NCBI GenBank assembly: GCA_027559495.1
Contig: JAMXSV010000028.1
Coordinates: forward strand, 2,852,001 to 2,916,000
DNA length: 64,000 nucleotides
Origin: Aurifilum marmelostoma
Taxonomy: Eukaryota; Ascomycota; Sordariomycetes; Diaporthales; Cryphonectriaceae
Direction of reading: 5' to 3'
The notes under the pieces are model-generated. The model saw only the letters and a list, made by a program, of their open reading frames with translations. It was not told the origin of the DNA and made no database searches. This document shows positions 23,059 through 34,433 of the stretch, piece by piece (the stretch's first letter is position 1; each line of letters opens with the position of its first letter). A program made the translations under genes and the position numbers.

Positions 23059-25435
23059 ATGGCTCCCCGACATGAACAGAGCCAATTGAAGCGGGCTGCT
23101 GTACGTCCCACCCCCACCGCCCTGGACGATCGTAGACCGTGCATGCTATGCGCCCGCACGACTGTTGATCGTGTCATCTAGTTGGTTGCTAACTAGTTTG
23201 TTGCCTATCTAGGGCTCGCCTGCCGAAAACAATCTTGACTCCTCCAAGAGAGTGCGCCGATCTGAACGACTGTCATCGCAGCACAAGGAACACAAGAAGA
23301 CCCCCGTCGATACCAAGCAGCAGCTCCCCTCGCCAGTCACACACCTCTCCGCGGACGACTCTAGCACGCTCTTTAAGGAGGGTACCGCGACGCCGCCTGA
23401 AGGTCGACAGAGCCAGGTCCTCCCACGAGGCGAGGAGGCCTACTCCCAGCTGCAGGCCTTCTCTCAGGGCATCTCATCGCCGCCTCAGGACACACAAGCA
23501 TTTCCCTCGCAGGTGGTCGACCCGAACGAGCCATACTCAAAAGAGGTCAAGGATGAGACCAAAGAGGGCGTCTGGGGATACCTGTTCCCCTTGAACACCA
23601 GGTACGGCGGCAAGTGCGTGGTCATGAAGAAGAGAGCTGCCTGTCCGCTGCCGGAGTCGGTGGAGGATGCCGTGCCAACCAAAAAGGGCAAGAAGGCCCT
23701 GAACAAGGAGGAGATCAAGTTCGAGGAGAAGAAGATCAAAGGTGTTCCATCAGGAGGCTACCTGATAGGCCGCCATCCCGAGTGTGGTAAGTGTACCCTC
23801 GGCCAACTGCTCTCAAGCCCGATGCTGACTCTGAGCAGACATCGTTGTGGATGATCCTAGCGTCTCCAACCGTCACTGCTTGATCTTCACAGAGAACAAG
23901 TCTCATGGCCCTGTCACCATTGTCGAGGACCTGTCCAGTAACGGCACTTTCGTAAACGAGGCGATTATCGGACGGAACCAGCGGAGAGAGCTGAAAGAGG
24001 ACGACGAGGTCGCAGTGCTCGATAAAGCCCGTTTCATTTTCAAGTATCCCAAGTCTCGACAGACCAGCCAGTTCCTCCAGCAGTACACCCTGCTGGAGCA
24101 GCTTGGCAAGGGCCACTTTGCCGAGGTGTTCCTTTGCGTCGAGAAGGCTACAGGTCAAAGATATGCGGTCAAGATCTTCACCAAGACCCCTGGGATGGAG
24201 GAGCGATCGAAAACGGATGGGCTTCAACAAGAAATCGCTGTGCTGATGGGCGTCAGTCACCCCAACGTGCTGTGTCTAAAGGATACCTTTGACGAGAAGC
24301 ACGCTGTCTTCCTCGTCCTCGAGCTCGCGCCGAAGGGCGAGCTGTTCAACTTCATCGTTCTGAAGCAGAAGCTTTCCGAGGACGAGACACGCAAGCTGTT
24401 CACCCAGCTCTTTCAGGGCATCAAGTACCTGGTAAGTCAGCGAGAGTCCATCCGTCCACACTACGTTGTTGCTGTGCTGATTTTGTCGAATAGCATGACC
24501 GAAACATTGTCCATCGGGACATCAAACCGGAGAACATCCTGATGGTGGACGATGAACTCCATGTCAAGCTCGCTGACTTCGGCCTCGCCAAAATCATCGG
24601 TGAGGAATCGTTCACCACCACGCTCTGTGGTACCCCAAGCTATGTGGCGCCGGAGATTCTTGCCGATGGCAGGCATCGAAAGTACACCAAGGCCGTCGAC
24701 GTCTGGTCGCTTGGTGTAGTGATGTATATCTGTCTGTGTGGTTTCCCACCATTCTCCGATGAGCTGTACTCGAAGGACTTCCCCTACTCGCTGTCGCAAC
24801 AGATCAGAGGGGGCAAGTTTGACTACCCGTCTCCCTACTGGGACCCAGTTAGTGACTCTGCGCGTAAGGCAATCCCCACCCCCGCGGCCCCCTACGGGGC
24901 CGTATCGTGTCCTCTGCTAACTCCCTGTCTAGTGGAGCTCATTGACTGTATGCTTGTCGTCGATCCTGAGAAGCGCTATACGGTTGATCAGTGCCTGGCT
25001 CACCCTTGGATGACCGCTTCGGGCCCTGGCGTCAACGACAGCACAGATGGTCTTGTGGGCGGTCTTGCCGGGCTTGAAGTGAATCGTCGCGGTGTCGCTC
25101 GCGAACGCACTCTTCTCGCCAGTATCAACTCTGTGCAAGTCACCCAGATACCTGTTCCAAACGGAAAAGATACTGTTGAAGTCTACAAGAAGAATCCCCA
25201 CACACATGCTACGGAGTCTCGACCCTACGATGATAGGAACCCGGAGGAGTTTGTGGCAATGGGTGGCAAGGGGGATCAGGTGCTCTACGACAACGAGAGG
25301 AGCCACTACAGCAAGAACGACATTCCTGGACAGACGGCTTCTGGTCCTGCAACAGCGTCGGCGCGTAACGGAACTGCCGCTCCCGCAGCCAAGTCGAAGG
25401 CGAGTAAGGGAAGGTCCAAAGGAAACAAGCCTTAG
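23059..25435 (+). CDS. prd-4: FHA-domain checkpoint kinase (Chk2/Rad53 class, PRD-4-like)
   Basis: Five exons: 23059-23100, 23213-23786, 23839-24431, 24494-24863 and 24933-25435 (2082 nt, 693 aa). Intron boundaries fall in conserved motifs and all phases close. Residues 1 to about 140 are disordered with SQ/TQ sites (ERLSSQ, RQSQV, TQAFPSQ), typical targets of ATM/ATR kinases. An FHA domain spans about 195-285 (YLIGRHPECG, SVSNRHC, EDLSSNGTFVN). The kinase domain starts near 288 (LGKGHFAEVF), with AVKIF lysine, VHRDIKPENI, LADFGLA, CGTPSYVAPE, and ends around PWM. One FHA plus a C-terminal kinase matches Neurospora PRD-4/Chk2, a DNA-damage kinase that also resets the circadian clock; orthology is inferred. 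The tail is basic (KSKASKGRSKGNK), likely nuclear. Confidence 0.92.
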
Positions 25436-26000
25436 TACGGCGATGTTCCGACTACTCTAACAGCGCGCTTCCGACAGGCTTCGCTCGGAGGCTCATTTGA
25501 AATGGAGTTTTGACTTCTGCGTCGTTTACGAGGTGTGGTGATTGTGGCGTGCTGTAGGTAAAGGTACGACTTCTTGATACGGCCGACAGATTCACGGAAA
25601 CGGTATTGTGTTTTTATTGTTGCTCTTGTTTTGGAGCTAATTTGTAGTATCTGCGAGGGCTACGCGTCGGAGTATCACGCAATGTTCGGATGTGAAATTA
25701 GTCGGAGATGCTCGCAGGATTGGTTTTTTTTTGATCGAAGGCAACAAGGTGTGGAAGGGATGGACATCAGGTACAGACAGAGCTGCGCGCATGCCTCATT
25801 TCTGTATTGTCGGTTCTTCCTTCTATGGGGGACAAAAAAAGAAAAAAAGCATGGGCGTCAGGGTGTCGATTGCCATCTCATGGATCGTGGCAGAGTTGTT
25901 TCGGCTAGGCAGATTCTGAAGAAATGGCATGAAGTGTGTTAATATATGGCATAAAAACAAGATCTGTCCCTGTCTCATCGGCCTTCGAGGAGGACCAAAC

Positions 26001-26034
<34 letters not shown>

Positions 26035-26894
26035 CATATTGTCTCAGTCGTCGTCCTCTGGAGCAATACTTGGGGGAGTCCTGCCCCAGGTGCCAACACC
26101 CATAGCTGGATGGATATGACGATTGCCTTGATCAATTCCGTATTACTATTAGACCTAGTGAAACCTAAACTGACCTTAAAAATATATATCCACAATACTT
26201 CCGGCGCCCACGCCATGCGAAGCCAGTTTCCTCGTGGTACCAAACCGTCCGTCCCGTCCGTCCGCCCTTCATCGAACCATCATCCTTTCGTCCATAATCA
26301 TACACACCGGACCGGCCTCTTCAACTAAAATTGACCCCCCCCCCCTTCCAATTCGAAACTTTCCAAGAGAAACAAGCTGCATGTATTTTGCAACGCCCCC
26401 CTTGCCTCGCCCCTCCCCTCCCCTCCCCAAAACCTTCTCCTGCCATGCCTCCTTTCCGTGAGTAAGTGGTCATCTTGTGTGTATATTTATATATATTCAT
26501 GCATACCTCCTCTTGAGGTAAATGGGGGTTGGTGAATAATGTGATGGCGATGACAATGATAATGACATGACTAGCAGCTTGAAGCAAACAATCAAGCTGG
26601 ACTTCATAGCATGATGAGAACTAATGTGCAGGGATAGAGAAGCCCTCGACGTCTAGACCTCGTGACACCTATGCAAATTTCGGACCTCTGATATCAGCAT
26701 GCACAAGCATGATATCCTTTCTGGCAGAAGAAAGATGGCGTCAACATCTCGTGATGTGAAGAGATAATGTGCGAATCCTTTCTTCACGATGATGAGGAGA
26801 GCCGCAACACCATGTTCCTCGCGTGAGACTTGCTTTCCACCTTATGTTTGTTGCCGCGGTGAATTGGCCAAAAGATCAACGGCACAGAGCAGCC
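25436..26894. other. Convergent intergenic region with a microsatellite
   Basis: 3' flanks of the checkpoint kinase (+) and the ArfGAP gene (-). No gene seen. It holds the CA/TA repeat at about 26001-26037 and a C-rich/pyrimidine stretch near 26330-26430. Confidence 0.6.
26001..26037. repeat. Compound microsatellite (CA)11 then (TA)n
   Basis: Eleven CA units run directly into about six TA units. It lies in noncoding DNA between two convergent genes. Confidence 0.9.
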
Positions 26895-29800
26895 CTACCT
26901 CTCGGGGATAGGCGATTTGGCTAAGCGGCCGCCAGCGCTAGCGCGCTTCGCGACCCGATGCTCCCTCTCTCTGTCGCCCTTCTCCTTGATCACCAGCTGC
27001 GGACTGGTGCCGCCAGGGTTTAGGCCCACGGTGTCGAGATGATTCGACGCCGAGGATGAGGCGGTCATCGATGGACCGTTCGAGCGGCCCCGCTTCTGGT
27101 CGAGCCATGCCTGTGCAGTGCGGCTGAGTGGGAACGCAGGCATCCCTTGCGGCAGCTCTGCGCCGTTTTGCAGGAGCATCTCTGCGATGGGGAACGGCAC
27201 CGATTTTCCGTCAGTCTGCGGTGGTGTGGACTGGGGTAATCCGCCTGGAGAGGCTGGGTCGGCCGCGGCGAGGGCGAGGAAGATGGCGTGGGTGCCACGA
27301 GATTTATCGAGGACGTTAGGGTTTGCACGGAGGGCCAGGGCGTAAATGATCTGTTGGATCTCGTTCTTCTTGATAGCTGCAAGGAGCGTCTCATCCGGTG
27401 AGGGATACCGAGAAAGAGTAGACGAGATTGGTTCAACAAACGCCCGGTCGACGTACTTCATGGTAATGAACCTCAGCCTCTGCTCGCGGGTCGCTTGTGG
27501 ACCTGGTTTCAAGCTCGGATCGAGTCGGCACTCCCAGACCATGTTTGCGACCCGGTTGCCCACCAAGAGTAAAAGCTCGACAATATCAGGCGTGAAGGAT
27601 GTGATATCAAGAGTGAGGGATCGGACTTTGCTGATGTGCGTACCCAGCGACCGATGTATGCCACTGCACTCGATACACAGGATGATGGCGAGGTTGATTG
27701 AAACCCATTCGACCTTGGAACCGGACCCGCAATCTGCGCACCAGCAATTGCCTTGGTCATTGTCTCGAAGTGCCTGAAGCAGCTTGTCAGGGTGTTCATC
27801 GTAGGTACTGCTTGGGGAACGTGCTGTCGACGGGCGTGCACCAACGGTCGTTCGCCGCCCCGGTAATATGGATGGAGGATGTGCTTGCGCATGGCCGAGC
27901 GACGGACTCTTGCCAGTCAAGATGGAGCTGATGTCTCTTCGAAAGGAACCGCCAGACTCGATCGATGGAGAGTTGCTCTGTATCGGCTTTTCCTTCACAC
28001 GGCCTTCAACAGCGCTCTGTAGCGCATTGTTTATTGCAGTAATCCAATTGTTCATGTCGTCCTCGGATGTCGCCTGGTAGACACGTTTGTATTGTGGGGT
28101 GATGACCTCGAAACAGAATCGTCGCTCTGCATTCCTGGCCTCTCTCACTGATGCCATGCGCAAGTCGATGGGATCCATGTGCAGGTCAAGTTTCTGCTTC
28201 CAGTTGCTGTACTCTGAGAGCTTACCCTGATCCAAGACAATCCAAAACCTGTGGGGTAGATACTTAGCAGGAAGACCAACAAGCAGAAAGAAAAGAAGCA
28301 GAAGAGGGGGGGGGGGGGTTGGTGGGTTGGAGAGGGGTCGGGCTTTGAGAACATACTTGTGCCAACCCTGTTTATTCAGGTTTCGAGGGTCAACATGGCC
28401 GCCTGGCCGGTTTAGAGCCCATAGGAGCCCTTCTTTCCTCTGCGATTCTCTGTCGGCGAGCTCTGCAAGCGCGGCATCACGTTCCTCGAGATCGCGGATG
28501 CCCTTGAACTTTTGTGATGGGCTGGCAGCCATCATAGCGTGACCAAGACTGCCTGGCGATCGAGAGAGGTCACCAGTATTACTGGCCGCGGCGTTCGAGT
28601 TGCCAATCGCGATCGCTCTCAACTGTGAGCCGGTGCTGTCTGCCCGGCTCATCTCGCCATCCGAAATAGCGCCATTTCCATTCGCAGTGCCCGTGCTGGT
28701 GGACGGTACGGATTCGGGCTCCCCATAATTCACGTTGCTCTTCTCAAGAAGTCTTCGCTTCTCTTCTCGCTCTCTTCGTTGGAACTGATATTCTTTATCC
28801 GCGACTTGCACCTCGCTGGATAACGCCTCTAACTGCGGCAGCAGGTTCTCGACCCGCTTAGCCGCCTCCAGGAACGTCTTCGCCTGGGCATCCGCATACC
28901 TGGTGAGATGAGAGAGGACTTCTTGCTCCTTTCGACCTCCAGACAGATCCTGCATGAAGGACGAGTAGTCAAAGCGCTTCAGCTCAAAGTTTCGACGCTT
29001 GGTCTGATACTTGGTGTCGCTGTGCTTGGCCTTGACAGAATCCTGTCTTTGGCCGAGGTACCGGCCGACGTATGCATAAAAGTCTTTGCTCTCTTCTTCG
29101 AAGTCTCGCTTCTTGGCCTCGGCCTGCTTGATGTCCATGGTATACACCTTGTTGAGTGGCTCTATCACGATCCTCTGTAGGTTCAGAGCGTTCATCTTCT
29201 CGTAGGACAAGATCTCGCGCGCAATCTTGTCAAAGTAGTGCTCAATGGCTGGCTGGACGGCATTTGCGTTTGTGGAAGAGGCTTCCTTCAGCGCCTCCAT
29301 GAAGCTCTTAAAGGCGTCGTTCGCTTCCAACTGCGCATTATGGGCAGCCTCCGCCTTCTTGATCATTCTTTTCATCTGCATCCGCATGTTGCCAGTCTTT
29401 TGCTCAAGAGCCTTCATCGTCGCCCGGAATACGGGGCCGTCATCTGTTTGTGAGACATCATCACTGGGTCGCGAGCACGAGACGTCAACTTTGACGGGCT
29501 CTGAGATCGCCAGAGGTATGGACGTGAGGCTGTTGGTGTTGGTCGGTGAGAGTGGGTTCTTGACCTCGGTCGATGCAGCTGGGGGTGACACGGGCTCGTC
29601 TACATCGACGTTGCTGATCCTCGACTCGACAGAATGCGATGAGGGCCCTCGCGTCCTCGGCGGAACGGTCAGGAGGAAGGGAGGTGGTGAGGCGGGTTGG
29701 GCGCCGTAGGGAGATACATCTGCGACGTGTTAGGCAACGATATCGACCGCAGAGAAGAGGTATATACATACTTTGAACCCAAAATGAGAAGCTGGCCAGG

Positions 29801-30660
29801 GTCTGTAACTCGTGTGCGCGCTGGTCGTATTGTACGAACTGGTCCATCTGTCAGCCACGCGCAAGATCTCGGTGGGCAGGAGTAATATGTTGACATACGC
29901 TACAGGTATTCCTCCAGCCACCACCAGGGTCCTCCGCAGTCTTTGGTGGCTTCCACTTCCAGGACCAGTCGAATGTTACACTGGCACTGCCTCCGGTTGT
30001 AAAGTCCCCTATCAACTCGACGTTGGAATTCTTGTGTAGATTCGGGTCGGCGTGGAACTCTCTTGTTACGAGGGTCTCGACCTCTCGAGCCGTAGCGGCA
30101 TAGACGTGTGTGAGACCGTTAATTTGCGTGTCCACGGGTGTGCTGTCCGCTCCTGCGCTCAGCGAGGTCTGGCGAACATTGAATGTGAACGTGAACATGA
30201 GCTCGTCCTCGCTGCTCAGCTTGAGTATGAAGGCGGGTGCGCCTGATGTGGGGTCGGGGTCCTATCAGATCGCCAGCAGCAGGAAGTTAGTCTCCAGGCA
30301 GAGCCATTGCCACCGCCTGAGCAGCAGAAGTAGGAGGAGGGTTGGGTTTTTTTTTGGGGGGGGGGGGGGCGGGGAGAGGCTGGACTCGACGAACCTGGAC
30401 GAACTCGATTGGCGTGCTGTCGCCGGCAGGCCGCGACGCTGAGACTCTTGTGGCTGGAAATCCGTTGGGAGTGGCCTGGATAGAAGTGCGCTTGCGACTA
30501 TTGCTTATGACGAGCGATGCGATGGAGACTGGAAGGACAGGACTCTGTCAGCGTCGCATTCCTGGAGACATGTCATGGGAAGGGTCTCAAGCTCACGTCG
30601 AGTCTGGTCCCTGAGATAGAGGGCAGCGCCCTCTTCGGGCCTGCTCGAGACGTTACCCAT
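26895..30660 (-). CDS. BAR-PH-ArfGAP protein with ankyrin-like tail (Csx2 type)
   Basis: Six exons on the minus strand: 30660-30597, 30528-30395, 30261-29899, 29838-29772, 29719-28357 and 28248-26895. They total 3345 nt, 1114 aa, all phases closing. It starts MGNVSSRPEEG, a probable N-myristoylation site. About 70-200 is a conserved fungal N-terminal domain (LTHVYAATAREVETLV, SVTFDWSWKWKPP). A BAR-like coiled region lies at about 300-540, PH at about 650-745 (GWHK joined to FWIVLDQG), and the ArfGAP zinc finger from about 815 (NCWCADCGSGSKVEWVSINL, CIECSGIHRSLGTH). A degenerate ankyrin-like region (IYALALRANPNVLDKSRG) follows. Family proteins stimulate GTP hydrolysis by Arf GTPases at curved membranes. 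The intron within PH (28356-28249, 108 nt) lacks stops and is a multiple of three, so it reads through in frame. Confidence 0.9.
28249..28356 (-). other. Stopless in-frame intron of the ArfGAP gene
   Basis: GTATGT..CAG boundaries join GWHK to FWIVLDQG inside the PH domain. The 108 nt encode 36 codons without a stop, rich in Pro and Leu (a PPPP run followed by LLLLFFLLVGL). A 13-G run on the plus strand lies within it, so its exact length may be unreliable. Confidence 0.75.
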
Positions 30661-33600
30661 GATGCCGTATCGGGGTCAAGCGCTGATCCCAAATTTGGGA
30701 GAGCAGCCAGAACGGCAAGGTGATACGGTGGCTGTCGTCGTCGTCGAGATGGGCGCCGGTCGCAGGGTCAAGTTATATTCGGGAGGGCTCACTCTCCGTA
30801 GACGACAGCAGCGCGGCCGAGCGGTAGGATCTGCTTTGAGCCGAGCAATAATTGGTAAGGGGGGGTCCAGAGACCGTAGTGGGGGGTTCGACGATGTCGT
30901 TTGTCGACGAGGCTCTGGAGATGTAATTCTTGTGGGAGTAAGAGTGGTGGTGGTGGCAGGTAGCAGGTAGCAGCAGCAAGCAGCAGGTAGAGTTAGTTGA
31001 TCAAGGGGTCCTGGACCAGGTAGAAAGGCTACGGTCTGGCCGCCGCCGCGGGGTTGGCGTGCTGTGACTGTGCCTGCGTGCCCGCGTGTCTGTGCCTGCT
31101 GCTGACTGCAGGTGAGCCAGAGAGGTTCGAATGCGGATGATGTGGATCTGCGATCTCCCGCAATTAAAATGTGAAAGAGCAGTAAGCCCTCAAGGAATAA
31201 GGTTCGACTGCAACCCAAGTCCGTTTATCCTCTCGAAGGGAGGGGGGGGGAAAAAGACCCAACCAGGCGGGCGCTTCAATGCACGCTGCAAGTAAGATCA
31301 ACAACATCAGTCAGTCAGGCTTCCTGGCCTTGATCAGGAGATTGTCGACATGGGTTCATGTTCATGGACATGGACATGGCATGCACTATACTAGTAGCTG
31401 GAATCAAGAGAAATGCGCAGCGGCTGGGCGCGACTGGAAACCGTCTTGAATTGACCCGGGGCGCTGGCCCTGTCTTCCCCATCACAATGCAGTACAGTAC
31501 TACTACTACTGTACCCTAGCGCTACAGTACCTATTCTTGCCATAGTGCGGATGATGGCACTACAGTGGCGCTCCCCTGCGGCGCTAAGAATAGCTTGGCG
31601 GAGGGGTATTTATACATGCCCTGTGCTTGTTGTACCTTTATCAGCTCCTGACTTCACGATCTGGACAGCCGACTGACGTCTCTTGACGACCACCACGGGG
31701 TGACACGAGATCTCACACGGCAGGATGAGAAGTCTCAACCACATGGCTAAGGCTCAGCCCTATAGAGAGGGTCGAAGACGGTGTGGGACCTCTCTGCATA
31801 GCCTCGTCTTCTTTTCATACGGGCTTTTGACCATGAGTCTGCTGCAGGATTTCATCTGATCGTCCTCGGCGTTGGTGTTCCAGGGTACCACCTTAACCTT
31901 GAAGCGAGTCGCAGGGCCGGTCCACTGGTTATAGACGCAGGGGACTTTACGTGACTACTGCGCCGTACATATATGATCTACTGCAGTAATTCTCTCAAGC
32001 TGCCTGCTCAGAACATACATAGTATACACCCAAAGGCCTGCTGCCCTTGACATATTGCCGTCTCATCAGATTGCCACGGCTTCTGCCCGTCATTTGACCG
32101 TGTAAGCTTTGGTCAGCAGAAACAGGCACGCATCCAGCTTCGTGCCTCGTTCGTCAGCATCTTTATCGTCTCGGGCACTGGATCCACCTGGGGGTGGGCT
32201 AATAACTTCAACGTCGCGTCACTCGTCTTAATCGGAATCATGCGCCTGGTCAAATCTCGACTCGGAATTACGACGCCCCAAGCCTCGAGTGAGAGGTTCT
32301 GCCAAACTGAGTGATGATTTTACTCAATACGAATGGCGAGATTGCGCTGCCTGACCCCGTACAAAGTCATCACTGCTCTGCCCTGCTGCAATGTTTTTTT
32401 CTTTTTTCTTTCTCAAAGGTCTTTCAAAAAGGTTCACTTGGCTTTTTGTTGGTCGCCTTCCACAGGCTTATGGGAGCTAAGGAGTCTAGCTGACTGCTAC
32501 AGATGGAGGCTGGGGGCGTGTGACCACTGTCACAATGAGCATCCCTAGTGGAGACTCACTTATCGAGAGCTACACATTGTGGCTCCTTAGACTTCTCTTC
32601 CTGCGTATGCCGCTCCAACAGGATTGCGACACGCAATGTTGTCCTGCCATGAACCGATGTTGCTGATGATCCTGGGCAGGTTTTGTTTGGTCCTTGAGGC
32701 ACAGATATCATATAACAGCACCACTCTTAGCTGTTAGCAATTCTAAGAGGAGGCAGCTTTGCTGAAAATGGACACTTTTCTTAGCTTTTACCAACAACAC
32801 TTCTGTCCCCCCCCCCAAACCTTGATCACAATCTTCCAGCGTGTCTTCTTGTCTGAGCTTCAAGACTTGCAAGACTTTATATGCCTAAGAACCTGTATCA
32901 GATATTGATCCACTAACAGGAAATGTTGTCTGCTACTCCAATTAGCTTTGTGACAGCAAGAAAGTGGTAAATGAGACAGCGAATTTGCTACTTGACAGGA
33001 TTTCTCAAGACCTCATTCGCTTGATCAGCAGGACAGTCTTGACAACCTCAACTGGGTCACATGGTATGATCCTCAGAGACAATTGACCATCAATTCAGCT
33101 GTGTTTGCACAAAGGATCAGAGCGAGGGAGAGGCTCGGGATTACTCGCGATTCTCCAAGGCCTATGTGGCTCCTCTCTGGCGATATTCTGAAAGAGGACA
33201 TGTACGCCAAACAGGCCTTAGCAGAGCTCGCCTGGCCATCACTATATGCCTACTACGCAACTACGTAATTTTTAAGCATGCAGCGTGCTAACACAGACTT
33301 TTCATTGTGGTGCGAACTTTACATGATCATGCTAAGAGGCAAGGGCTCAAGGAGACCGCGTACCCAAGACCATGTCTCTGATTCAAGCTGCTCTCCAATC
33401 TCATGCCACTGGATCATCCTGGTACGAAGCACTCTGGTTCATTTCGCATTGCCTTGTTTTTGGGTCATATAGACTTTCCCCAGTACCCATAGAAATTTTG
33501 TCCTACTGAGGGGCATTGGAGAGATCTATCAATTTTTGTCAAAGGCACAAGTAGCATCTTTGTGGGTTTTATTACTAAAACATGCATGGCCCTACCATGA

Positions 33601-34433
33601 AGCCTTGTGTGGTTATAAAAAATCCACGTATCTCGTTATGGGCACGGGAAAGAAGGGACGGCGCCTTGTTCTGAAATACCTATTTATATAGGCGCTATCT
33701 AAGTGGAACGCTTGGGAGGGGATCTGGTATAGTAAGGGGCTGCGCCAGGGCTCCTCCCGCAGGCGCATTAGACACCAAGCTCACCAAGTCGTTGGCGCCC
33801 GCGACCCCTGCAAAAAGTACTGCGCTTGAGCTGCACGTTGGCAGATGACGTTGCGCCTGGAGCAGGGCGTCAGGCTGCTCTACTTACAACAGCGGCAGCA
33901 GCAGTAGTGCCCAAACTACCTGAGCACCCTGGGACTTGCGGCGGCACTTTGGAGGCGAAACATTCTAAACCTTGATTGAACCCACCCAACCTCCTGAGCA
34001 CAAGCTTAGGGCCTCCCCCTTCCGCTGCCCTCTACCCGCCGAGGCAGAGTGAAGACTAGAGCACACACAATAACCTTAACGAGTGGTCTAGGCACGCCAG
34101 GGCGTCATACCTTTCGCGTGAATCCCTGAAGGGTGGGACTCTATCTGCGCCCAAAACCTCGCTTCACCGCATTCTGCCAGCCCTGTGAGCTCTTCCCCGA
34201 ACACAAGAAATCTCCTGGGTTCCGCCTCCAGGACACGAGAACAGCGCTCCGAGGCATGGTGCTACGAACATAAGGGGCGGACGTCTCACTCCCACTACGG
34301 CACACCCCGGCCCCCTCCTGGGAGACCACCACACCTGAAGAAGACAACAAGGAGATCGATCGATCGACCGACCAATCCTCCCTCCTCGAGCCTCTCGACC
34401 TCTCGAACGGCTGCTTTTCCAAGGACGCTGAAG
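30661..34433. other. Gene-poor region, 3.8 kb
   Basis: No gene I can support on either strand. It contains short repeats such as TACTACTACTAC (near 31498-31509) and G-rich runs near 31240. GC content appears to fall between about 32.3 and 33.7 kb. The right end is the promoter and 5' leader of the Unc13-like gene. A 61-codon plus-strand frame at 33083-33268 has no recognised motif. Confidence 0.5.
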
